Assembly (NCBI GenBank): GCA_019856515.1
Contig: CP082230.1
Coordinates: 2,666,001-2,730,000, forward strand
Direction: 5' to 3'
Length of the DNA stretch: 64,000 bases
From: Prolixibacteraceae bacterium
GTDB lineage: Bacteria; Bacteroidota; Bacteroidia; Bacteroidales; Prolixibacteraceae
Shown here: in pieces, positions 41,533 through 50,584 of the stretch
Layout: every line of letters starts with the position of its first letter
Position numbering within the stretch: position 1 is the stretch's first letter
Notes under the pieces: generated by a model
Told to the model about the DNA's origin: nothing
The model's database searches: none
Seen by the model: the letters and a program-made list of their open reading frames with translations, nothing else
Position numbers and translations under genes: made by a program

Positions 41533-41580
41533 AATAAAGCTAGGATAAACTGAGTGTTATGTTTTATCCTAACTTTATTA
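41533..41580 (+). terminator. Terminator after the binding-protein gene
   Basis: AATAAAGCTAGGATAAA and TTTATCCTAACTTTATT form a 17-bp stem with one mismatch and a loop of about 12 nt, followed by ATTTT. Confidence 0.75.
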
Positions 41581-41605
41581 TTTTAGTGTAAATATTAATG
41601 GTCAA

Positions 41606-42682
41606 ATGTTGAACTGTATGAATAGAATCGGTTATTGTTTCTTGGTTTTAAATATAATCCTACTCTCTTCATGTAGTTCCATCTCAGATGATCATGATCG
41701 GGTGTATAATGCGGTTGAAGTTTATAACGATTTTTGGCGATCATACGACTTGTATTATGCTAATTTCTTTGTGAAATCTCTCGACTGGGACGCCGTTTAC
41801 GAAAAGTATAGAAGTCGAATTGATAAGCAGACTAATGACGAGATTCTGTATCAAATATTGACCGAGATTGAGCAAAAAGAGTTGAAAGATGGACATTCTT
41901 ACATTGCACAAACCAAAGAGTACCTTATTTCGTATCAACCCAAAAGAGTTGGTTTTGATGATTCGTATTTAGTTTCAGAAAGATATTATACAAATGAGGT
42001 CGATATTTTAGATTCTAAAATGGAATTTATTGAATATGGATTTGTTAAACCTGAGCTCACTGTCGGTTCTGGTCTAATTGGGTATTTAAGGGTAAAGGCT
42101 TTTATGCCAGACAATGAGTTGCAATCGTTTGGACAATTCAAATCAGAAGTGGATAAGGCCATGAACCTTCTTCGGAGTACTTCTTCTATTATTATTGATG
42201 TGAGAAATAATAGAGGTGGTTATTCTCCATGGTCTGAATATCTTGCGGGTTATTTTACATTGACGTCTGGTGAGTACATGATAGAAAAAGTCCGATATAA
42301 TGATAATAGAATGGATTTAAAGGTGATTAAGAATAGTTTTGTTGTATCGACTTCATCAAATTTTGTTTATGATGGCAATTGTACTGTACTCATGAATCGA
42401 TTGACCGCAAGTGCGGCTGAAATATTTGTTGTGGCAATGAAGCGACTTTCTCAGGTAACTACGATAGGAACAAGAACTTTTGGTATATTTTCACCATCGA
42501 TGTATCGAGAATTAGTCAATGGATGGTACGTGCGAATCCCTGTAAGTGATGTTCGTTTACCAAATGGCATAAGTTATGAAGGGGTCGGGATTTCACCAGA
42601 TATAAAGATGAAGAATGTTAGTTTGTCTTCTTTTGAAGACCCTGCATTGATTAAAGCCATAAACCATGCGAATAAGAATTAG
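41606..42682 (+). CDS. S41-family peptidase, lipoprotein
   Basis: A probable periplasmic or surface serine peptidase related to C-terminal processing proteases. The 358-residue product has a lipoprotein signal (lipobox LSSC, Cys near 23). The S41 core shows GLIGYLRVKAF, IIIDVRNNRGGYSPW and MNRLTASAAEIFVVAMK, with the likely catalytic Ser in TASAAE. The place where S41A enzymes have the catalytic Lys (GxxTFGKG) reads GTRTFGIFS, so it fits the S41B-like group or is inactive. No PDZ domain is evident. The next gene overlaps its end by 17 nt, suggesting co-translation. An ATG four codons in is also a possible start. Confidence 0.82.
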   Translation: MLNCMNRIGYCFLVLNIILLSSCSSISDDHDRVYNAVEVYNDFWRSYDLYYANFFVKSLDWDAVYEKYRSRIDKQTNDEILYQILTEIEQKELKDGHSYIAQTKEYLISYQPKRVGFDDSYLVSERYYTNEVDILDSKMEFIEYGFVKPELTVGSGLIGYLRVKAFMPDNELQSFGQFKSEVDKAMNLLRSTSSIIIDVRNNRGGYSPWSEYLAGYFTLTSGEYMIEKVRYNDNRMDLKVIKNSFVVSTSSNFVYDGNCTVLMNRLTASAAEIFVVAMKRLSQVTTIGTRTFGIFSPSMYRELVNGWYVRIPVSDVRLPNGISYEGVGISPDIKMKNVSLSSFEDPALIKAINHANKN

Positions 42683-43421
42683 AATTATATTACTACTTCT
42701 ATTTTTGGGAGTTTCTTATGTCTCTTCAGGGAAGAAGAAAGTGGAGCTTTATGTCAATCTTGGAGTGAATCATATAAATCTTAAAGACCAAAAAATATCG
42801 TCTTATTCATTTCATGATGAATTATTTTCGACCACTATAGGGGGACATATATTTTCAGATAAATGGTATCAACTCTATGAACTTGAATATGTCGGTGGGA
42901 GGATGATTCATTCGTTTCATAATAATACAATTAATCCATATAGTGAACTTAAATATCTTCGTTTTCAGGCTAATGAGGCCTGGGGATTTAGGTTAACTAA
43001 AAAAGAGGCAAGTTTACAAGTATATGTTGGATCAGGTTTCTATCAAAAAGTTAGAGCCTCTGTTTTTAACGGAGGGGATGATGCATTTTCTCAAAAAATG
43101 AATTTTTGGGTTTTTGGACAAAATATTTTATGTCTAGTGAGGAGAGAGTGGAATACGATAGATCTTCGTTTTCAGTGTAATTTGAGTTTGTGGAATTTTT
43201 CAAGTGAACCTGAGTGGAATGCCTATTATAATTACGATAAAAATGAATTTGTCTTTCATGGCCTTACGGATTGGGTGTATTCGCAGGATCTTAGCCTGGG
43301 GTGGAAGATCTCAGATTGTATTACTATTCCTATTGGTCTCAAGTTGGAGTTCGGTAATTCACATAATGAAATGTCAGAGAAATACTTAATGAAACAGATA
43401 TATATTGGGTGTCGGTTTTGA
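42666..43421 (+). CDS. Probable outer-membrane beta-barrel protein, unknown
   Basis: I do not recognise a named family. The 251-residue product has a signal peptide (basic MRIRIR, hydrophobic IILLLLFLGV, then SSGKKK). It then has alternating amphipathic segments rich in Tyr, Phe and Trp (WYQLYELEYVGG, LQVYVGSGFYQKV, WNTIDLRFQCNLSLWNF), ending MKQIYIGCRF with a terminal Phe. This is the pattern of a small outer-membrane barrel. It overlaps the S41 peptidase gene by 17 nt, so the two are probably made together. Confidence 0.6.
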   Translation: MRIRIRIILLLLFLGVSYVSSGKKKVELYVNLGVNHINLKDQKISSYSFHDELFSTTIGGHIFSDKWYQLYELEYVGGRMIHSFHNNTINPYSELKYLRFQANEAWGFRLTKKEASLQVYVGSGFYQKVRASVFNGGDDAFSQKMNFWVFGQNILCLVRREWNTIDLRFQCNLSLWNFSSEPEWNAYYNYDKNEFVFHGLTDWVYSQDLSLGWKISDCITIPIGLKLEFGNSHNEMSEKYLMKQIYIGCRF

Positions 43422-43425
43422 TCAT

Positions 43426-44067
43426 TTAGTATATAATTTCATTCTGATCTTTATTGAGATAAAGAGTGTAGAATTGCTCCGCAATTTTATCTGGCGAGTA
43501 TTTATCACTCTCTTTATTAATAAAGTCTGTAATGGTTACTGTACCTACAAATATTTTGTCGCGGCGTAACTTTTTGTATAGTTGGTGTGATAAATTTCGT
43601 AATGCTGCTTTCCCCATGGAGAGGGAACCGAAGCGTGGATTCGGATGTAACGCAAAACCTCCTCCCGTTAAAAGAACAGTGCCTTTGTTGGCTTTTAGTT
43701 CTGTGTATAAATATTTTACAACCTCTAGTGCATGTAGCGTATTTATCTTATAATCTTTCAGCATCTGTTCCGGAGTATCTTCCAATACATCCTTTAATCT
43801 CAATGAGGCTGCATTATAAATCACTACATCAAAATGAGATATTTTTTCTCGAATCTTATTTAATGCATTTTTAAGATCTTCGAGGTTTTCGACATCAGCA
43901 TTTTGAACAATAACTGGAATATTATTTTTCTTTAAATACTCTTTGTAACCGTTCAGTTTATTAATATTTCTACTGATTAATGATATGTGATTACCATTCA
44001 TTCCAAAGGTTTTAGCTAATGATAATCCGAGGCCTGGTCCACAGCCAATGATTAAAATGTTTTTCAT
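43426..44067 (-). CDS. Short-chain dehydrogenase/reductase-like protein lacking the catalytic Tyr
   Basis: A Rossmann-fold protein of 213 residues. The N-terminus ILIIGCGPGLGLSLAKTFG is the cofactor-binding glycine motif, followed by ISRN for the cosubstrate ribose and VIYNAAS, equivalent to the NAG motif. In the usual YxxxK position it reads LSMGK (within FGSLSMGKAAL): the Lys is kept but the Tyr is Leu. It is therefore unlikely to be a standard oxidoreductase and may bind a nucleotide or act as a non-classical member. The stop lies four bases from the convergent barrel gene's stop. Confidence 0.78.
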   Translation of the reverse strand: MKNILIIGCGPGLGLSLAKTFGMNGNHISLISRNINKLNGYKEYLKKNNIPVIVQNADVENLEDLKNALNKIREKISHFDVVIYNAASLRLKDVLEDTPEQMLKDYKINTLHALEVVKYLYTELKANKGTVLLTGGGFALHPNPRFGSLSMGKAALRNLSHQLYKKLRRDKIFVGTVTITDFINKESDKYSPDKIAEQFYTLYLNKDQNEIIY

Positions 44068-44129
44068 ATAAAAAGATCTTTAAAGTATTGAATTCTATGT
44101 TTAAATTTTAAGTGTAAATTAGGCGAAAG

Positions 44130-45011
44130 TTAATTGTTCAAGATAAATGTAAAAGGGATATGCAGTCTTTCCGACCAAAACCTCTCTTCGTGTTTGTCTC
44201 CAACAAATATCTTACTCATATAGTTGGATTTTGTATACCCATGTTTCTTAAAAATATCATTTATTTTTAGTTGGGAATCTCCATAGTATTGATCCAATGT
44301 CTTTGTTCCATGATCGAAATAGAATTTATGATTCTTGTAGGAGGGTATGTTTTTATTAACATAGTCAATGAATGAGTTGGAGATGGTTTTATTCTCTTCA
44401 TAGCTGCCAATCCAATGAGTTGAAAGACATGCAGCTCCAGCGAAGATGTTAGGGTACTCACATATGGCATACATCGAAATCAATCCTCCCATTGATGATC
44501 CTGCAATGAAGGTGTGCTCTTGTTGGGTATATGTCGAATATGTTCTGTCAACATAAGGCTTAAGTTCGTTAATAATAAATTTTAGATAGTTGTCAGAATC
44601 AGGAGTACGTAGCAGTCGTTCTTTGATTAAACTATCTTGAAGATGTTTAGGTAAATTGTAGAATGGTTTTGCAGGCCAATAATCAGAAGTTCTATGGTCT
44701 TGTATATTCCATATTCCAACAATAATTGTTTCAGGGACTTTTTGCTTTGTAATTAAATCCTGTAGTATGCTATTTGCCATCCATGCTTGGTGGTTCCATG
44801 TTGTAGTACTATCGAATAACATTTGTCCATCATGCATATACAATACTTGGTATTTTTTATTCTTAGTGTAGTTTGACGGCAACCAAATATCAACATTCCT
44901 TTCTGTTATGTATTTAGATGGAAAGGGGTGTATTTTATCAATACGTGGTTCAACCTCGCGATTACATGAATAGAATAGCATAATGAAGGATAGGATAAAA
45001 ATATATTTCAT
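44130..45011 (-). CDS. Putative esterase (esterase-D/Fes-like alpha/beta hydrolase), lipoprotein
   Basis: An exported serine esterase of 293 residues. It has a lipoprotein signal (MKYIFILSFIMLFYSC, Cys 16), YQVLYMHDGQMLFD, the oxyanion-region motif typical of the PF00756 esterases, and the nucleophile elbow FIAGSSMGGLISMYA. The catalytic acid and the final His are probably near FYFDHGTKTLD and GDKHEERFW. Its substrate may be an acylated sugar, an ester-linked carbohydrate or a siderophore, which the sequence does not settle. It follows no partner gene; the SDR-like gene downstream is 62 nt away on the same strand. Confidence 0.85.
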   Translation of the reverse strand: MKYIFILSFIMLFYSCNREVEPRIDKIHPFPSKYITERNVDIWLPSNYTKNKKYQVLYMHDGQMLFDSTTTWNHQAWMANSILQDLITKQKVPETIIVGIWNIQDHRTSDYWPAKPFYNLPKHLQDSLIKERLLRTPDSDNYLKFIINELKPYVDRTYSTYTQQEHTFIAGSSMGGLISMYAICEYPNIFAGAACLSTHWIGSYEENKTISNSFIDYVNKNIPSYKNHKFYFDHGTKTLDQYYGDSQLKINDIFKKHGYTKSNYMSKIFVGDKHEERFWSERLHIPFTFILNN

Positions 45012-45217
45012 GATGTCTTTGCGTATAAATTATACCTTTTAAACAAGAGTGTTGTATACAATGTTTTGTGTAAAATATTTAATCTATAAACTACTTAGAT
45101 ATGACGTATTATTTAACAATATATGGTTATAGAATGTTAAGCTTGGGTGATATTTACCTATATGTGTAAAATTTATATATTTTTATCAGATTTCATCTCT
45201 GATATGGAATTAGCTCA

Positions 45218-45730
45218 TTGATTCTTAATTGTAAAAAGCTTATTTTGAAACAAGAATTTTTAGATAAAATATCGGAACATCAAAAGATCATTCATAAAGT
45301 TTGTAGTGTGTATTGTGTTGATTCAGAGGCAAGGAAAGATCTGTTTCAAGAGATTCTCGTGCAGCTTTGGAGAGCTTATCCTTCTTTTAAAGGAGAAGCT
45401 AAGTTTAGTACATGGATGTATCGCGTTGCATTTAATACTGCAATCACCTATTTTAAGAAAGAGAAACGTAATATTTCAACACAAAGTATAGAAAATGAGG
45501 TGTTTCATGTAACAGATGATGGAAGAGATGAAGAGTTTGAAGCGAGAGTCGAGTTTCTTCATCGTGCTATCGGGACATTATCTTCCATTGAAAAGTCCAT
45601 TATATTATTGTACCTTGAAGAGAAAAAGTATGATGAAATCTCTGAAATAATGGGGATCACTCAGAATAATGTTCGGGTGAAAATGTCGAGAATTAAGGAT
45701 AAACTAAGAAAAATAATGAACCCAAGTTAG
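45218..45730 (+). CDS. ECF-type RNA polymerase sigma factor
   Basis: A group IV sigma factor of 170 residues that redirects RNA polymerase. Region 2 is seen in DLFQEILVQLWRAYPSFKGEAKFSTWMYRVAFNTAI (about 40-80) and region 4 in LSSIEKSIILLYLEEKKYDEISEIMGITQNNVRVKMSRIKDKL (about 120-162), with the helix-turn-helix for -35 recognition. Translation probably starts at the TTG at 45218; no ATG fits before region 2. The next gene, 13 nt downstream, encodes a four-helix membrane protein that is probably its partner. Confidence 0.9.
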   Translation: MILNCKKLILKQEFLDKISEHQKIIHKVCSVYCVDSEARKDLFQEILVQLWRAYPSFKGEAKFSTWMYRVAFNTAITYFKKEKRNISTQSIENEVFHVTDDGRDEEFEARVEFLHRAIGTLSSIEKSIILLYLEEKKYDEISEIMGITQNNVRVKMSRIKDKLRKIMNPS

Positions 45731-45743
45731 TATCGCTGAATAA

Positions 45744-46409
45744 ATGGAATTAGAAGATTTAAAAAATAATTGGAAAGCCCTTACGGAGAAAGAGGAGTGT
45801 TGCGAAAGTGTCTCTGTAAAGGAATTAGAGGACATGATTCACTCAAAGGGTGCAACTCAGTTTGCTAAAATTGAGACTAGTATTCGAGTTGCCTACATGT
45901 TAATCATGTTTTTTTGGGTTCTTCAATTTTGTTTGGACTATTTTATTGCTGATTTTTTAAATAGAAGTTTGCCATTGTGGTTGTCTATGGTTGATTATGG
46001 CCTTGCTGCATGGTGCTCTATAGCCCTTTTGTTCTTCGTGTATAAGGTTAACAAAATTGACTGGCATAACCTTCCCTCTACGCAAGTAAAGGATTCTATA
46101 ACGAAATTTTTATCTGTTCTTAAGCGATTTCGTCGCAACTACTTCTTCTGTATCTCTTCATTGTTAGTCAGTGGAGCATTGGGTACAATTTATTCATTAT
46201 ATGAAGGAATCACCTCGAATATTGTTTTAAAAGTTAATAATGGAGATAATCTATTCCTTTTGATCTATATTATTACTTCAATTGTTATTTTTGTTTCTAT
46301 ATTCTTTTTAGTACGTAGAATTTATGTTTGGTTGTTTAACCTGCTTTTTGGTAAATATATGAAGCGACTAGAAGAATTAAACGAGGAATTAAACTCTATC
46401 TCAAGTTAA
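45744..46409 (+). CDS. Four-helix membrane protein, probable partner of the sigma factor
   Basis: A 221-residue protein with a short soluble N-terminus (MELEDLKNNWKALTE, a start seen in many Bacteroidota membrane proteins encoded next to sigma factors). It then has four hydrophobic helices (about residues 50-75, 82-105, 130-155 and 170-200) and ends in an acidic helix (KRLEELNEELNS). It has no zinc-binding anti-sigma motif, so a direct anti-sigma role is only inferred from position. It starts 13 nt after the sigma-factor stop. Confidence 0.7.
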   Translation: MELEDLKNNWKALTEKEECCESVSVKELEDMIHSKGATQFAKIETSIRVAYMLIMFFWVLQFCLDYFIADFLNRSLPLWLSMVDYGLAAWCSIALLFFVYKVNKIDWHNLPSTQVKDSITKFLSVLKRFRRNYFFCISSLLVSGALGTIYSLYEGITSNIVLKVNNGDNLFLLIYIITSIVIFVSIFFLVRRIYVWLFNLLFGKYMKRLEELNEELNSISS

Positions 46410-46485
46410 TGAATTTGAAAGGACACTAGTTTATTATAAATGGAGTCTTTTATCATTTAACCTGAGATAATATGACAAAAACATT

Positions 46486-49400
46486 ATGACACCATTTACG
46501 CATTTACATGTTCACTCTCAGTATTCTATTTTAGATGGAGCTGCAGGGGTTAAGGCTTTGGTCTCAAAGGCAAAAGAGAATGGAATGAAAGCTGTTGCTT
46601 TGACCGATCATGGAACGATGTTTGGAATAAAAGAGTTTCATGCTGCATGTAAAGCCAATGATATAAAGCCAATTTTAGGTTGTGAAACCTATGTTGCAAA
46701 AAGAAATTTATCTACAAAAAAAGAGAAGGTTGACCGTTCTGGTCATCACTTAATCCTGTTAGCAAAGAATGAACAAGGGTATAAGAACTTGTTACATCTA
46801 ATCTCTGTTGCAAATACCGATGGGATGTATTATCGTCCTCGAATTGACAAAGATCTTCTTGAGAAATATCGCGAGGGAATTATCGTCACTTCTGCATGTT
46901 TAGGTGGTGAGATTCCTCAGTGGATTATGAAAGGTGAAATGGAGAAGGCTGATGAAACGATTCAGTGGTTCAAGAGTGTCTTTGGTGAAGATTATTACCT
47001 TGAACTTCAACGTCATCCATGTCAGGATCCTCGTCTTAGAACTAATATCTATGAAAACCAAGTATTGGTTAACCAAAAGATTCTAGAGCTTGGTGAAAAG
47101 CATGGAGTAAAGGTCATTGCAGCAAATGATGTTCACTTTGTGAATAAAGAAGATGCAGAGGCTCATGATATTCTAATCTGTTTGAATACAGGAAAAGATT
47201 ATGATGACCCCAATAGAATGCGTTATACAAGACAGGAGTGGTTTAAAACATCAGATGAAATGTATGAGTTGTTCTCAGACATTCCCCATGTAGTTTCTGA
47301 GACGGATAATATTGCGGATAAAATCGAATATTATGAACTGAACTCTGCTCCAATTATGCCAGAGTTCCCTATTCCTCTTGGTTTTGCAACTTTTGAGCAG
47401 TATAAAGAAAAATATAACCAAAAAGATCTTGAAAGTGAGTTTAAAGGGTCACTAGATCGAATGGGAGGATACGAAGGAGCCTTGCGTGTAAAGTTAGAGT
47501 CGGACTATCTAGCTCACTTGGTATATGAAGGGGTGAAAGATCGGTTTCCAGACAACTTCACAGAGGATAAAAAGGAACGTATTGATTTTGAACTTGAGAC
47601 GATTAAATCCATGGGATTCCCTGGTTATTTCTTAATTGTACAAGATTTTATATGTGCAGCTAGAGATATGGGGGTAATTGTTGGCCCAGGTCGTGGATCT
47701 GCAGCAGGATCTGCTGTTGCTTATGCAATTGGAATTACTAATGTCGATCCGATTAAGTATGATCTTCTTTTCGAACGTTTCCTAAATCCAGATCGTATAT
47801 CGATGCCTGATATTGATATTGATTTTGATGATGATGGTCGTCAAATGGTATTGGATTGGGTAACGGAGAAGTATGGACATGATAAGGTGGCACATATTTG
47901 CACTTTTGGAACAATGGCTGCAAAGATGGCATTAAAGGATGTTGCAAGGGTTCTAAAGCTACCATTATCCGAAGCTAATAGATTGGCTAAGATGGTGCCT
48001 GAAGCTCCTAAAATGACGCTAAAAAAGGCTTACGCTGAGAATCCTGATTTAGAAAAAGAAAAACGAGGGACAGACCAACTTGTTTCAAAAACAATTTCAC
48101 TTGCCGAATCTCTAGAGGGATGTGTAAGACAAACAGGAGTACATGCCTGTGGTGTTCTTATTGGGCGTGATACTTTGTCTCAGAATATTCCAGTAATGCC
48201 AACCAAAGGAGAGGCGCTATTGACTACCCAATATGATGGACGTTTTGTTGAAGATATTGGGCTTCTAAAGATGGACTTCTTAGGTTTAAAGACTTTGTCT
48301 ATTATCAAAGAATCGCTAGATAATATTAAGTTGTCGAAAGGTATTGATATTGATATCGATGGAATACCTATGGATGACCAAGAGACATATAAACTCTTTA
48401 GCCGCGGAGATACAACTGCAATATTCCAGTTTGAGTCCCCAGGTATGAAAAAGTATCTTCGTATGTTGCAACCCAATAGATTCGAAGATTTGGTTGCTAT
48501 GAATGCATTGTATCGACCAGGACCAATGGAATATATCCCAGACTTCATTAATCGTAAACATGGTGTTTCTGATATCATATATGATCATCCTATGATGGAG
48601 CCTTATTTGAAAAACACTTATGGTATTACCGTTTTTCAGGAGCAAGTGATGCTTCAATCTCGTGCTCTTGGAAATTTCACTCGAGGTCAATCTGATACAT
48701 TGCGTAAAGCAATGGGAAAGAAGAATATGAGGTTGATGGAAGAGCTTAAAGCAAAATTTATTGAGGGGTGTAAGAATAATGTTGATTTTATGACTGGCTG
48801 TGAGGTCGACCAAAAAGATCCAGATCGACTTATTGGAAAGATTTGGAGTGATTGGGAAGCTTTTGCATCTTATGCTTTTAATAAATCACACTCTGTTTGT
48901 TATGCTTATATTGCTTACCAGACCGGTTATTTAAAGGCACATTACCCTGCTGAATTTATGGCAGCTGTATTGAGTCGGAACCTAAGTAATATAGATAAGC
49001 TCTCCAATTTTATGGAAGAGTGTAGGCATATGGAACTTGATGTTAAAGGTCCAGATGTGAATGAATCATATCGAAAGTTTACTGTAAATAAAGAAGGAGT
49101 AATACGTTATGGTTTAGCTGGAGTAAAAGGAGTTGGAGAAGGTGCTGTGGATGCAATTATTGAAGAGCGAGATAATAATGGCATATTTAATGATATCTTT
49201 GATTTTGTTGAGCGTATCCCTTTAAAAACAGTCAATAAGAAAAATATCGAAGGATTGGCAGTGTCTGGTGGATTTGATCTATTTGAAGAGATTAATAGAG
49301 CTCAATTTTTTGAACCAACCAGAACGAGCACTACATTTGTTGAGGATTTGATCGCTTATGGGAATAAGATTCAGTCTGATCAACAAGGTAATGGAATGGG

Positions 49401-50118
49401 TTCTTTATTTGGAGATTTGGCGCCGATTGAAGTGAAAAAACCTAATGTTCCAATTGCAGAAGAGTGGCCAAAAATGGAACTTCTTGAGAGAGAAAAAGAG
49501 TTAATTGGTATTTACTTATCCTCGCATCCTTTAGATGATTATCGGTTTGAGATAGACCACTTTGCATCAAAGCAATTTAAAGTAAGTGACTTATCAAATC
49601 TTGATAAGTTGGTAGGTAAAGAAGTGGCTATTGCAGGGATGGTGACTGATGCAAAAGAGGCTATGACTAAAACGGGAAAACCATTCTCAAATATGACATT
49701 TGAGGATTTCTCAGGAAACTTTAGGTTCTTTTTCTTTGGGAAAAATCATGAGAATTACTCAAAATTTTGTAAAATTGGATCACTATTACTTGTTAAAGGG
49801 CGTGTTGAACAGAGCATGTTTAGACCAGGAGAGCTAGAATTTAATGTTACATTCGTTGAATTCTTATCAAATTTAAGAGAAAAGGTTAAAAGTCTTGATG
49901 TTGAAATCCCTAGCGATCTGATTGATCAAGACTTTAATAATGCATTTCAAGATATTGTGGATCAAAATAATGGTCAGACACTCTTAACGTTATCTTTTGT
50001 GAACAAGAGTAAAAAACAGAAGATTTCACTGATATCTAGAAATAAACGTGTATTTTTGTCTGACAGTTTCCTTTCATTTTTACAAAAATATGAAGAGATT
50101 ACGTTTAAACTAAATTAA
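46486..50118 (+). CDS. dnaE: DNA polymerase III, alpha subunit
   Basis: The replicative polymerase. The 1210-residue protein begins with a PHP domain (THLHVHSQYSILDGA, ALTDHGTMFG). The polymerase core has VGPGRGSAAGSAVAYAIGI and the catalytic acidic motif MPDIDIDFDDDGRQ near residue 445, then RQTGVHACGV and the thumb/fingers motif FQEQVMLQSRALGNF. The C-terminus has a helix-hairpin-helix region (GLAGVKGVGEGAVDAI) and an OB-fold (EVAIAGMVTDAKEAMTKTGKPFSNMTFED). The exonuclease is not fused, so it is DnaE rather than PolC. trxA follows after 63 nt. Confidence 0.97.
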   Translation: MTPFTHLHVHSQYSILDGAAGVKALVSKAKENGMKAVALTDHGTMFGIKEFHAACKANDIKPILGCETYVAKRNLSTKKEKVDRSGHHLILLAKNEQGYKNLLHLISVANTDGMYYRPRIDKDLLEKYREGIIVTSACLGGEIPQWIMKGEMEKADETIQWFKSVFGEDYYLELQRHPCQDPRLRTNIYENQVLVNQKILELGEKHGVKVIAANDVHFVNKEDAEAHDILICLNTGKDYDDPNRMRYTRQEWFKTSDEMYELFSDIPHVVSETDNIADKIEYYELNSAPIMPEFPIPLGFATFEQYKEKYNQKDLESEFKGSLDRMGGYEGALRVKLESDYLAHLVYEGVKDRFPDNFTEDKKERIDFELETIKSMGFPGYFLIVQDFICAARDMGVIVGPGRGSAAGSAVAYAIGITNVDPIKYDLLFERFLNPDRISMPDIDIDFDDDGRQMVLDWVTEKYGHDKVAHICTFGTMAAKMALKDVARVLKLPLSEANRLAKMVPEAPKMTLKKAYAENPDLEKEKRGTDQLVSKTISLAESLEGCVRQTGVHACGVLIGRDTLSQNIPVMPTKGEALLTTQYDGRFVEDIGLLKMDFLGLKTLSIIKESLDNIKLSKGIDIDIDGIPMDDQETYKLFSRGDTTAIFQFESPGMKKYLRMLQPNRFEDLVAMNALYRPGPMEYIPDFINRKHGVSDIIYDHPMMEPYLKNTYGITVFQEQVMLQSRALGNFTRGQSDTLRKAMGKKNMRLMEELKAKFIEGCKNNVDFMTGCEVDQKDPDRLIGKIWSDWEAFASYAFNKSHSVCYAYIAYQTGYLKAHYPAEFMAAVLSRNLSNIDKLSNFMEECRHMELDVKGPDVNESYRKFTVNKEGVIRYGLAGVKGVGEGAVDAIIEERDNNGIFNDIFDFVERIPLKTVNKKNIEGLAVSGGFDLFEEINRAQFFEPTRTSTTFVEDLIAYGNKIQSDQQGNGMGSLFGDLAPIEVKKPNVPIAEEWPKMELLEREKELIGIYLSSHPLDDYRFEIDHFASKQFKVSDLSNLDKLVGKEVAIAGMVTDAKEAMTKTGKPFSNMTFEDFSGNFRFFFFGKNHENYSKFCKIGSLLLVKGRVEQSMFRPGELEFNVTFVEFLSNLREKVKSLDVEIPSDLIDQDFNNAFQDIVDQNNGQTLLTLSFVNKSKKQKISLISRNKRVFLSDSFLSFLQKYEEITFKLN

Positions 50119-50181
50119 TTTGTAAATTTGAACAAGTAGATAAAAGAATAGAATTTTTAAAACTTAAAACATTATATTATC

Positions 50182-50499
50182 ATGGCTATTGAAGTAACTG
50201 ATGCGAATTTCGACGAAGTAGTTATTCAGTCTGAACAGCCTGTTCTTGTGGACTTTTGGGCAGAATGGTGTGGACCTTGTCGTATGTTAACTCCTGTTGT
50301 TGAAGAGTTGGCTAAAGAGTATGAAGGAAAAGTTGTTGTTACAAAAATGGACGTGGACAACAACCAAGGTACTGCTGCTAAGTATGGAATTCGTAATATT
50401 CCTACAATCCTTTTCTTTAAAGGTGGCGAAGTAGTAGACAAGCAAGTTGGTGCTGTTCCTAAGACTATTTTGGCTAGTAAACTTGACTCTTTATTGTAA
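50182..50499 (+). CDS. trxA: Thioredoxin
   Basis: A cytoplasmic disulfide reductase of 105 residues. The active site WCGPC is at 29-33 within VDFWAEWCGPCRML; the buried Asp and the cis-Pro (NIPTILFF) are present. It can pass electrons to ribonucleotide reductase, among others. A TAAATTTG box at 50123-50130 could serve as its own promoter. It ends before a bidirectional terminator. Confidence 0.96.
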   Translation: MAIEVTDANFDEVVIQSEQPVLVDFWAEWCGPCRMLTPVVEELAKEYEGKVVVTKMDVDNNQGTAAKYGIRNIPTILFFKGGEVVDKQVGAVPKTILASKLDSLL

Positions 50500-50552
50500 T
50501 ATACTTTTACATTTACGGAGCATATAGCAACTTAATTCGCTATAAACAATCG

Positions 50553-50584
50553 ATAAGAGGAGATATTGTATATCTCCTCTTATT
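50553..50584. terminator. Bidirectional terminator between trxA and the EEP gene
   Basis: AATAAGAGGAGATAT and its complement form a 15-bp stem with a three-base loop. The right arm covers the stop codon of the convergent EEP-family gene. Confidence 0.88.
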
